From Neorhodopirellula pilleata (lineage in GTDB: Bacteria > Planctomycetota > Planctomycetia > Pirellulales > Pirellulaceae), in assembly GCF_007859915.1 (NCBI RefSeq), contig NZ_SJPM01000009.1, positions 238,024 through 302,023 of the forward strand: DNA of 64,000 bases. The letters are read 5' to 3'. The notes under the pieces were generated by a model, which had not been told where the DNA came from, did no database searches, and was given only the letters and a program-made list of their open reading frames with translations. The position numbers were made by a program, and so were the translations under genes. How positions within the stretch are numbered: position 1 is the stretch's first letter; every line of letters begins with the position of its first letter. Of the stretch, positions 27,126 to 34,746 are shown in pieces.

Positions 27126-29009
27126 TTGTCGACCGGATCACCCCCGACGCGGACGAAGCGGCGAAAGACCAGCCATCTCAAGGACGTTCCGGAAACCCTC
27201 GCGATGCGGGAGAGTTTGCGGGATCGTTGTCGGGAGGTCGCCGATCGTTTGGACCACGACCATCCGCTGACCAAAGATCAAATGGAAGTCGTCGCCCGGC
27301 GGATGCTCGAGGAAGCCGATCTGCCCGAAGGCTTCTTGGGCTGGACGATGGTGAACATCAGTAGCGCCTTTTGGCGAAAGCAACTTTCGTCGGTGCCTCC
27401 GGAGCGTCGTTTGTTTTTGTTGCCCCATTGTTTGAAACACGCCGAAGGCTGCCCCGCCGATTACGACCAATTCGGTATGAATTGCAAGGAATGCGGTGCG
27501 TGCAGTATCGCCGATTTCCGCGGCGTGGCCGAAGAGATGGGGTATCGCGTTTTAGTCGCCGAAGGCTCACCGGTGGTGATGAAGATCATCGTCGGCGGAT
27601 ACGTCGATGCGGTCGTTGGTGTGGCGTGTTTGAATGTTTTGGAAAAGGCCATCGATAAGGTTTTGCTGGCGGGGATTCCCTGCATGGCGGTGCCGTTGTT
27701 GTCGAGCGATTGTCGCAATACCAAGGTCGACGAATCGTGGGTCGAAGAGATGATCCGCACTCCATACATTCCCGCCGCAGCGCAAACCCGCAGTTACGTT
27801 CACTTGATGCGAGCGGCGGGCGGATTGTTCCAAACCGATGAACTTCATCGCCTGGCACCACCGGCGCGGATCGGCGAAAACGGCCGGCTGCCCGGACAAG
27901 GTTCAGGCAATGAGTCACAAGAAGACGCGATCACACCGGATCGTTTGGAAGGCGTCGACCCGATCGCCGCGACCGAAGCGATCGCGTATGACTTTTTAGC
28001 TCGGGGCGGTAAACACTCACGGCCGTTCATCACCTTGGCGGCATACGATGCGATGACCGGCGGCGATGCGACGGCAGGCGACGGTGAAGCGATCTTAGAA
28101 AAAATCCCCGATGCGGTTCGCCGCGCGGCGCTGAGTATCGAAACGTTTCATAAAGCAAGTTTGGTTCACGACGATATCGAAGACGACGATGCGTTCCGAT
28201 ACGGCCAACCCGCCGTCCACGATCGATTCGGCGTGGCGACCGCGATCAATGTCGGCGATTACTTGATCGGTTTGGGCTATCGGTTGCTCAGCCGCACGAT
28301 GATCGGTGACGAGGTCCCCGCCGCGACTCGCGTCGATTTGCTCGATTCGTTGGCGGCCGCGCACGTGCGTTTGTCGGAAGGCCAGGGCGCGGAGTTGTTT
28401 TGGCGAGATGCCAAAGATCGACGTTTGCAGCCGATCGACGCGTTGAAGATTTACGCGTTGAAAACTTCACCCGCTTTTGAAGCGGCGTTGTTCAGCGGTG
28501 TGCGTTTGGCGATTCAAGATGCCGACGCGATTGCGGAAGCGGCCCAGGTCGAGAGATTGCTCGATCCGATCCGCCGTTTCTCACGTAATTTGGGCGTCGC
28601 GTTTCAAATCATCAACGACCTGCACGATTGGCTCGGCGATGATTCGAACAAACTCAGCGCCGGTGCCGACGTGATCGCGGGCCGACCCACATTGTTGTGG
28701 GCACTGGCATTGCAAAACCTCAACGGAGACGATCAAGCGACGCTGTTGAGCATCGCCGAGGATGATTGTGAGTTGTCAGTGATCGAGCGTTTGCAAACGG
28801 CCGAACGTCTTTATCGCCAATCCGGTGCCTTTGACCTCGCGTTGCAGTTGGTCGACAAGCATCAAGCCAAAGCCGAACAGGTGGCCGACGACATCGAAAT
28901 CGAACCACTGCGTCGGTTGTTTTATTTCCTCGTCGATACCGTTTTGGAACGGCCCGAGATGCCGTCGCCGGCGCTCGTTTCGCTCGCCGTCGCGGCCCCG
29001 GTCGCCTGA
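27126..29009 (+). CDS. DUF116 domain fused to a polyprenyl diphosphate synthase
   Basis: 627 residues from a TTG at 27126; an ATG at 27204 is an alternative. Residues about 90-235 match DUF116: LLPHCLKHAEGC, a Cys cluster CKECGACSIADF, the VACLNVLEKAI segment and SSDCRNTKVDESW, suggesting a metal or Fe-S site. Residues about 280-600 are a trans-isoprenyl diphosphate synthase with LVHDDIEDDDAFRYGQPAVH (first Asp-rich motif, about 345-360) and FQIINDLHDWLGDD (second motif, first Asp replaced by Asn). Such enzymes extend allylic diphosphates with IPP. The fusion couples chain synthesis to an uncharacterised domain and lies between a terpene cyclase and a chorismate-lyase-like gene in one tight unit. 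Confidence 0.87.
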   Translation: MSTGSPPTRTKRRKTSHLKDVPETLAMRESLRDRCREVADRLDHDHPLTKDQMEVVARRMLEEADLPEGFLGWTMVNISSAFWRKQLSSVPPERRLFLLPHCLKHAEGCPADYDQFGMNCKECGACSIADFRGVAEEMGYRVLVAEGSPVVMKIIVGGYVDAVVGVACLNVLEKAIDKVLLAGIPCMAVPLLSSDCRNTKVDESWVEEMIRTPYIPAAAQTRSYVHLMRAAGGLFQTDELHRLAPPARIGENGRLPGQGSGNESQEDAITPDRLEGVDPIAATEAIAYDFLARGGKHSRPFITLAAYDAMTGGDATAGDGEAILEKIPDAVRRAALSIETFHKASLVHDDIEDDDAFRYGQPAVHDRFGVATAINVGDYLIGLGYRLLSRTMIGDEVPAATRVDLLDSLAAAHVRLSEGQGAELFWRDAKDRRLQPIDALKIYALKTSPAFEAALFSGVRLAIQDADAIAEAAQVERLLDPIRRFSRNLGVAFQIINDLHDWLGDDSNKLSAGADVIAGRPTLLWALALQNLNGDDQATLLSIAEDDCELSVIERLQTAERLYRQSGAFDLALQLVDKHQAKAEQVADDIEIEPLRRLFYFLVDTVLERPEMPSPALVSLAVAAPVA

Positions 29010-29012
29010 GTC

Positions 29013-29663
29013 ATGTCGGACGTGGTAAGTGACCGAGCGATCCAGGATGACGATGAATTCGTCGACTTATCGGAACTGTTGGCGGAGTTTTATGCTTCGC
29101 CGGCAACGCTGGGCGAATTCGAACAAGTCGCCGAAGTTCCCGCTCCGTTCGATCAATTGCTCGATCACAACCATCACATGACGGTCACCGTCGAAGCGTT
29201 TCATGGCGATGTAGTTGATGTCGTCGTGCATCGCAGTCGCAGTTCGCTCGAGGACGGCAACTCGGTTTGGCAAAACGATCCGAATTTGCGATCGGACCAA
29301 CGGACCGCAATCGCCGCGACGACGGTTTCGTATTCTCGCGAGATCACTCTGGTGACTCATCAATCCCAACGCACCGTGCAATACGGGATCGTGCGTCTCA
29401 ACCCGGCCATGTTGCAACGTGCGGTATGGATGGAGATCGCCGGCGGTGAAATCCCGCTCGGCCGCGTCTTGATCCAACACCACGTGCTGCGTTCGGTCGA
29501 ATTGTGTCGCTTGTGGAAAGTCACCTGCGGAGTGGCCTTGGCGAAGTTTCTCGGCACACCGATCGGTGAAGTCGTCTACGGCCGGACCGCATTGATCCGA
29601 TGTGACAATCAACCCGCGATCGAACTGCTAGAAATCGTCGTCGATATCGTCGTCGATCGCTAA
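29013..29663 (+). CDS. Chorismate-lyase-like (UbiC/DUF98-type) protein
   Basis: 216 residues, starting three bases after the prenyl synthase stop. The second half reads YGIVRLNPAMLQ, then EIPLGRVLIQHHVLRSVELC, then VVYGRTALIRCDNQPAIELL and EIV at the end. This pattern (hydrophobic strand, PLGRVL segment with a basic residue, an R-x-x-x-I strand, and a closing E-x-x strand) is what I know from the chorismate lyase/UTRA-like fold and DUF98 proteins. UbiC-type enzymes turn chorismate into 4-hydroxybenzoate and pyruvate. The identity is by eye and active-site residues were not confirmed. The position suggests it provides an aromatic head group or otherwise serves the neighbouring terpenoid genes. 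Confidence 0.6.
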   Translation: MSDVVSDRAIQDDDEFVDLSELLAEFYASPATLGEFEQVAEVPAPFDQLLDHNHHMTVTVEAFHGDVVDVVVHRSRSSLEDGNSVWQNDPNLRSDQRTAIAATTVSYSREITLVTHQSQRTVQYGIVRLNPAMLQRAVWMEIAGGEIPLGRVLIQHHVLRSVELCRLWKVTCGVALAKFLGTPIGEVVYGRTALIRCDNQPAIELLEIVVDIVVDR

Positions 29664-30104
29664 GCCCGGCCGCAAGCGGCGTGTTGGCTTAATTGTTTTG
29701 GTAACCCGACGCGTGAGTTTTGAGGTTGCACTTTTTTCGTAACCCGCTGCGTAAGCGAGGGATCATTGATATTGACTCATCCCTCGCTTACGCTTCGGGT
29801 TACCATTAAATCGACACGCCGCATCTGGTGTTGGTTCGCTCCAAAAAACTTAAGCTTAAACCTAAACTTAAACCTAAACTCTCGTCGCAACCACGAGCCC
29901 CACGATTCGCGGGTTTTGCTGCTGTTAAGTTTAGGTTTAAGTTTAAGTTTAAGTTGAGGCTGTTGCCTTGGGCTGGCACGCTCAAGCGAGCAGGACGATT
30001 CAAAGCCGAGGCAGATCTTGGGCTGGTGTCGTGGCGGGTAACTATCCGACAATGGGTCTCGCATTCGTTCTTTTTGAATTCCGTCGCACCCAGGAACCCT
30101 TTCG
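29664..30104. repeat. REPIN-like element and paired inverted hexamer arrays
   Basis: No gene is supported in this 441-base gap. A REPIN-like composite (29677-29822) has GCGGCGTGTTGG-type outer arms and inner AACCCG...GCGAGGGAT arms. It is followed by a CTTAAA/CCTAAA hexamer array (about 29848-29877), a core of about 45 bases and the facing TTTAGG/TTTAAG array (29926-29956). The arrangement copies that at 4487-4646. The last 150 bases before the next gene show nothing recognisable. Confidence 0.8.
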
Positions 30105-31496
30105 TTGACCGCTCAGCATTCGCCCGAAACGACCACATTGAACCGCAATTTGACGCGAAGTATGGGCGACGCGGCTTGTTTCGGCGGGATGGTCGGTTGC
30201 GGCGAATCGTATTTGCCGGCGTTTGCGTTGGCGGTCGGGATGAGCGACACGGCGGCGGGGTTGGTGGGAAGCGTGCCATTGTTCGTCGGCGGAATCTTGC
30301 AATTGGTGTCGCCGACCGGCATCCGCTGGATCGGTGGATTGCGGCGGTGGGTCGTCGCCGGGGCGACGTTGCAGGCGCTCGCTTTCATTCCCCTGATCGT
30401 GGCGGCATGGGTCGGCGAGTTGTCGCTCGGGATGATCTTGCTGATCGCATCGTTGTACTGGGCGACGGGGCTGGCGACCGGGCCGGCCTGGAACACTTGG
30501 GTGGAAGAGATCGTACCGTCCGGGATTCGTGTTCGTTTCTTTTCCCGACGATCACGCTTGCAGCAGGTCTGCACGTTTGGCGGTTTGGTTGCCGCAGGCG
30601 TCACGTTGCACGTTGCCTCGCAATACGGCCGAGCCCTATGGGGATTCACCGCGATCTTTGTCGCCGCGACGGGACTGCGTCTCGCGTCGGCTTGGTTCTT
30701 GTTCCAACATCCCCGCGATCAAGCGGAATCCAACGGGAGTTCAACGGCGGCAAACGGCCAGTTGGCGGGCGAAGATCTCGCGATCGTTGCTCGACCGGCT
30801 GCGATCAACGAATCGAATCATCCGCTGCGGGACTCGGCTTTTCGCAACCGTGCGGCGGGACGATTGTTGGCCTATTTGGTGCTGATGCAAGTATTCATTC
30901 AGATCAGCGGTCCGTTCTTCACGCCATTCATGCTGACCCATTTGCAGTTCACCTACGGCGAGTTCGTTTGGCTGACCTCGATCGCATTCGTCAGCAAAGT
31001 GTTGTCGATCGCGTTTTGGGGACGAACGGCAGAGAAGTTCGGAGCCGATCGATTGCTGTGGATGGGCGGCATCGGGCTAATACCACTTTCGTCGTTTTGG
31101 ATCTTTTCGTCCGACTTGGTTTATCTCACGTTCGTGCAGATCATTGCGGGGATCGCCTGGGCGGCGTACGAACTCGGTTTCTTTTTGAGCTTTTTTGATT
31201 TGCTGCCGCGGGCTCGGCGGACGAAACTGCTCACGATTTACAACTTCGCCAACACGGCCGCGATCTGCTTAGGTGCGGTGCTGGGTGCGGCGATCTTCAA
31301 CAGGCTCGGTGCCGACGAGGTCGCCTACGATTGGTTGTTCGGTTTATCGGCGGTCGGCCGCCTGTTATGCTTGGCCGTGTTGGCGGGGACGCCGCTTCCC
31401 CATCATGCGGTCCGCACGATCGCGCTTCGGATTCTCAGCGTGCGGGTCAATTCGGGGTCGATCACCAGTCCGGTGGTGGCCGGCGGCGATGATTAA
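30105..31496 (+). CDS. Major facilitator superfamily transporter
   Basis: 463 residues, about 12 hydrophobic helices with a central basic loop (FQHPRDQAESNG...), typical of MFS permeases. The first helices read GESYLPAFALAVGMSDTAAG and LVGSVPLFVGGILQLV. The loop between helices has FFSRRSRLQQ, and a later half begins RAAGRLLAYLVLMQVFIQI. The substrate cannot be inferred from sequence. It is on the same strand downstream of the terpenoid cluster, though separated by a 441-base repeat island, so export of that pathway's product is only a possibility. The start is a TTG at 30105; an ATG at 30162 is an alternative that would cut into a conserved-looking N-terminus. Confidence 0.82.
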   Translation: MTAQHSPETTTLNRNLTRSMGDAACFGGMVGCGESYLPAFALAVGMSDTAAGLVGSVPLFVGGILQLVSPTGIRWIGGLRRWVVAGATLQALAFIPLIVAAWVGELSLGMILLIASLYWATGLATGPAWNTWVEEIVPSGIRVRFFSRRSRLQQVCTFGGLVAAGVTLHVASQYGRALWGFTAIFVAATGLRLASAWFLFQHPRDQAESNGSSTAANGQLAGEDLAIVARPAAINESNHPLRDSAFRNRAAGRLLAYLVLMQVFIQISGPFFTPFMLTHLQFTYGEFVWLTSIAFVSKVLSIAFWGRTAEKFGADRLLWMGGIGLIPLSSFWIFSSDLVYLTFVQIIAGIAWAAYELGFFLSFFDLLPRARRTKLLTIYNFANTAAICLGAVLGAAIFNRLGADEVAYDWLFGLSAVGRLLCLAVLAGTPLPHHAVRTIALRILSVRVNSGSITSPVVAGGDD

Positions 31497-31518
31497 CAGT
31501 TGGATGATTTGAACGCCG

Positions 31519-33411
31519 ATGTCGCCTGAATCGAGCCAACCGCCGGACGAGTTTCAAACGCAGCCCGTTGCCGCGTTGTCGGGTCACGTTGCTCACGATT
31601 CACAAGATTTATCCGCGCGAGCGACAGGCCAGAGACGGCCGGGTTCACGAATCGATGATTTCGAAATCATCCAAATGCTCGGCAAGGGCGCATTCGCAGA
31701 AGTTTATCTGGCACGCCAATTGTCGATGGCACGCTTGGTCGCGTTGAAGATCTCTGGAGGTGACGGCGACGAACCTCAAGCCCTTGCACAGTTCGATCAT
31801 CCCAATATCGTTCGCGTGTACGATCAGCGGATCGTTGATCGTTCGCATTTACTGTACATGCAGTATCATCCTGGCGGCACGTTGGCCGATGTGGTCACGT
31901 TAGTCCGCGAGGTGACCCACGATGTCTCATCGGAAATCCAGGGTGAAGTCTATTTGCGAGCCATTGATGCGAACCTGTTGGCGGCGGCGCAGGTTGTCCC
32001 CGAGCGTTCGGGTACTCGTGATTGGTTAGCGACGGCGGATTGGCCCAAGGTGGTCGCGTGGGTGGGGATTCAGTTATCACAGGCCCTGCAAGCGGCTCAC
32101 CAGGCGGGCGTATTGCACCGCGACGTCAAACCCGCCAACGTCTTGTTGACCGCCGAGGGGATTCCGCAACTGGCCGATTTCAACGTGAGCTTGACGGACG
32201 CGCCCGCTGCATTCGCTCAGTCCGGTCAATCCACCGAGACTTGCTTGGGCGGGTCGCTCGGGTACATGTCGCCGGAGCATTTACGAGCGATGCACCCGAA
32301 ACTTTCCGGCTCGCCGGGCGGAATCCGCGAACCGGCGGATCTGTATTCGTTGGCGGTCTTGTTATGGGAGCTTTGGCAGGGGCAGCGCCCGTTCGAATGC
32401 AACGACGAAGCACGCTCGCCATCGGACATGATCCACGAGCAAATCGCGTCTCGTTCCCGCCCGCTCAAACCGCCAAACTGGGCGGCCGATGGAACCGGCA
32501 AGGCCAACGCATCGGCGCGGGTATTGCATCGTGTGCTCGTCGATGCCTTATCCGTCGATCCGTCGGCTCGGCCGGTCAGCGGCGGCGCGATGGCGGGCCG
32601 TTTAAAATTAGCGATGCACCCGGAAGCGGCACGATTATTTGAACCCGAAGCGGGGTCGCTCGCTGATCGGCTGATGCGAATCTCGCCGTGGTGGGTGGCG
32701 ACGGTGGCCATCTTGTTGCCGAACATTGCCGCCGGTTGGTTCAACTATCAATACAACCAAAACGAAATCATGACCGAACAGATGCGGGCCGGATTGGATC
32801 AGATCGCATTTTGGGTCAACGCGATCGCTTTCCCCTTTGCCGTCGGGTTGATGATCTACTTTACCAGTGCCTGCGCCAGGGCACTCGGAGCGGCTTGCAA
32901 CGGAGAAACGGTCGGACCGCAGGAGTTACGGGCAACGTTGGAATTGGGACATCGAGCCGCGATCATCGGCGGAACTTGCTGGACGATCGCGGGAATCGTG
33001 TATCCGATTCTATTGCGATGGCGTTTCAGCGAGTTCACATCCGACCAAGCGACTCATTTCTTTTTATCTCTGTTGATGTGCGGCGGAGTTGCGATGATTT
33101 ACCCGCTGTTTGTATTGGGAATGATCACGACGCATGTTTACTATCCGCAAATGATCCGCCCGACGATGATCGATTCGCAATTCCATGCCAACGCGAAACG
33201 GATCAAGGAAACGAGCGAATCGTATCTCTTGATCGCGGTACTGATTCCGTTGTTCGGATTGGCGTTGATGGTGTTCGGTGAGAGTCAATCGAAAGGGTTC
33301 ATGTTGACCGCGATTTTCGCCGGCATGCTCGGTCTGTTCGGATCGTTCAAGGCATACCGCAGCATGGTGCAAACGTGGGAACGACTCGGCGAGGTTCTAG
33401 CGTCGAAGTGA
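31519..33411 (+). CDS. Membrane-bound Ser/Thr protein kinase
   Basis: 630 residues. The kinase domain spans about 48-370: Gly loop LGKGAFAEVYLA at about 54, lysine in VALKIS (about 77), HPNIVRVYD, catalytic LHRDVKPANVLL (about 200), a metal motif with DFN instead of DFG (QLADFNVSLTD, about 219), and GYMSPEHL. The catalytic Asp, Lys and metal Asp are kept, so it may be active. Residues about 391-620 hold around six membrane helices, an unusual polytopic C-terminus instead of a single anchor plus sensor. It starts 22 bases after the MFS transporter stop and is probably co-transcribed with it. Confidence 0.88.
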   Translation: MSPESSQPPDEFQTQPVAALSGHVAHDSQDLSARATGQRRPGSRIDDFEIIQMLGKGAFAEVYLARQLSMARLVALKISGGDGDEPQALAQFDHPNIVRVYDQRIVDRSHLLYMQYHPGGTLADVVTLVREVTHDVSSEIQGEVYLRAIDANLLAAAQVVPERSGTRDWLATADWPKVVAWVGIQLSQALQAAHQAGVLHRDVKPANVLLTAEGIPQLADFNVSLTDAPAAFAQSGQSTETCLGGSLGYMSPEHLRAMHPKLSGSPGGIREPADLYSLAVLLWELWQGQRPFECNDEARSPSDMIHEQIASRSRPLKPPNWAADGTGKANASARVLHRVLVDALSVDPSARPVSGGAMAGRLKLAMHPEAARLFEPEAGSLADRLMRISPWWVATVAILLPNIAAGWFNYQYNQNEIMTEQMRAGLDQIAFWVNAIAFPFAVGLMIYFTSACARALGAACNGETVGPQELRATLELGHRAAIIGGTCWTIAGIVYPILLRWRFSEFTSDQATHFFLSLLMCGGVAMIYPLFVLGMITTHVYYPQMIRPTMIDSQFHANAKRIKETSESYLLIAVLIPLFGLALMVFGESQSKGFMLTAIFAGMLGLFGSFKAYRSMVQTWERLGEVLASK

Positions 33412-33714
33412 CAGCGGACTCGGGACCCGCACGAGCTCGTCTCGTGGGTGAATCAGGTTCGCAAGCTAGACAACGACGCCCTCCCAACCTTCCGATTTTC
33501 ACTTGTGCTCGCCGCTTGAAGCGGCGAGCACAAGTGAAAATCGGAAGGTTGGGGAAATTGCGGCTCGTGTCTAGCTTGCCAACCTCGGCTTCCTGCCAGA
33601 CGAGCTGGCAGGGGAGCAATACATGAGGACTCGTGGGGTATAAGAAAGCTGGAAACCTATGCCACCAATTGTTCACGCGATGTTTAGCGTCGAATTGACA
33701 GCGTAATAGCGGTC
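33412..33714. repeat. Nested inverted repeat with a perfect 71-bp palindrome
   Basis: Bases 33483-33553 form a perfect palindrome with 35-base arms and a single central base (33518). Around it is a second, imperfect inverted repeat: CGCAAGCTAGACA near 33453-33465 pairs with TGTCTAGCTTG near 33568-33578, and the outer GAGCTCGTCT/AGACGAGCT arms extend to about 33430 and 33607. At 33649-33666 the words CTGGAAACCTATGCCACC recall a sequence at 48558-48573. No gene is supported. Confidence 0.88.
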
Positions 33715-34746
33715 TTACGCCATCCAATCGGCTTTGTAAGCCAAGCCGAGATTCAGGATCCGCTGGATCAAGGCTTCGTATCCGATCCCTGCGGCTTCGG
33801 CGGATTCGGCGAAATCTTCGCCGTACTCGATGTTCGGATTCGCGTTCGCTTCGATCACGTAGATCTCACCCGTCGAGGTCAAGCGCAAGTCCATCCGTGC
33901 ATAGCCCGTCATTTCTAATGCCCGATAAACCCGTTTGGATAGTTTCGCAATTTGTTGTTGCATCGCGGGATCGAGGTCTTTGGCCGCGTGGGTGGTGATT
34001 TGATGTCGTTCTTGATACTTGCGATCCCACTTCACCCGGCTCGTCGCGATCGGGGCGGCGGCGTCGGTCAAGGTCCCGAAATCCATTTCCCACGCCGGAA
34101 AACAGACCAGGCGATCGTTGCCGATCACGCCACAGTACAGCTCGCGGCCTTCGATGTATTGTTCCACAATGACGTCGTCACCGGTCTTTTCGTGCATGAA
34201 CGCGACTCGTTCCTGCAAGGCTTCGTCGGTGGTGACGATCGACGCCTGAGCGATTCCGAACGAGGCGTCTTCGACAGCTGATTTGACAAATAAAGGAAAC
34301 GTCAATCGCTTCGGACGACGGATCGCGCGGCCGATCGGGAAGACCGCGAATCGGGGTGTCGGGATGCGGTGATAGGTCAGGATTTTTTTGGAGAGCGCCT
34401 TGTCTTTGCTAAGTAGCAATCCACGCGGGTTGCACCCGGTGTAGGACTGTTGCATCAATTCCAAGTAACTCGTCACGGCAAAGTCATAACGGACGAGGCC
34501 ATGAAACTCTTCGAGCAGCATGTACGTGATGTCGGGCTGCCATTCGAGCAGCGCTTGCCGGATCTTTCCCAAATCGTTGTAGATCCCCAGCGGCAAGACC
34601 TCGTGACCGAGACCGCGAAGGGTTTCGGAAATATCGAACTCGGCCTTCCAAGCTCCCCACTGGTCTTCGGTGAATCCGTCGAGTGATTCCGGCGGCTCGT
34701 GGCCTTCGCGGACCAAGACGAGAACGCGTAGTTTAGAGTGTCGCAC
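33715..34746 (-). CDS. ATP-grasp ligase, D-alanine-D-alanine-ligase-like
   Basis: 343 residues with an ATP-grasp architecture: an N-terminal pre-grasp fold (LRVLVLVREGHEPPESLDGF), a nucleotide lid and lysine region (LTFPLFVKSAVEDASFGIAQ), DVIVEQYIEGRELYCGVIG, and the metal-binding end ARMDLRLTSTGEIYVIEANANPNIEYGEDFAESA. Such enzymes join a carboxylate to an amine or thiol through an acyl phosphate. The closest family by eye is D-Ala-D-Ala ligase and relatives, but the substrate is unknown. The start overlaps by 14 bases the end of a metallopeptidase gene on the same strand, so the two are likely made together. Confidence 0.87.
   Translation of the reverse strand: MRHSKLRVLVLVREGHEPPESLDGFTEDQWGAWKAEFDISETLRGLGHEVLPLGIYNDLGKIRQALLEWQPDITYMLLEEFHGLVRYDFAVTSYLELMQQSYTGCNPRGLLLSKDKALSKKILTYHRIPTPRFAVFPIGRAIRRPKRLTFPLFVKSAVEDASFGIAQASIVTTDEALQERVAFMHEKTGDDVIVEQYIEGRELYCGVIGNDRLVCFPAWEMDFGTLTDAAAPIATSRVKWDRKYQERHQITTHAAKDLDPAMQQQIAKLSKRVYRALEMTGYARMDLRLTSTGEIYVIEANANPNIEYGEDFAESAEAAGIGYEALIQRILNLGLAYKADWMA

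Noticed and set aside
29828..31198. A long plus-strand frame overlapping the MFS gene
   Set aside because: It begins in the hexamer arrays and gives Arg-rich text without helices; the overlapping frame has the 12-helix transporter pattern.
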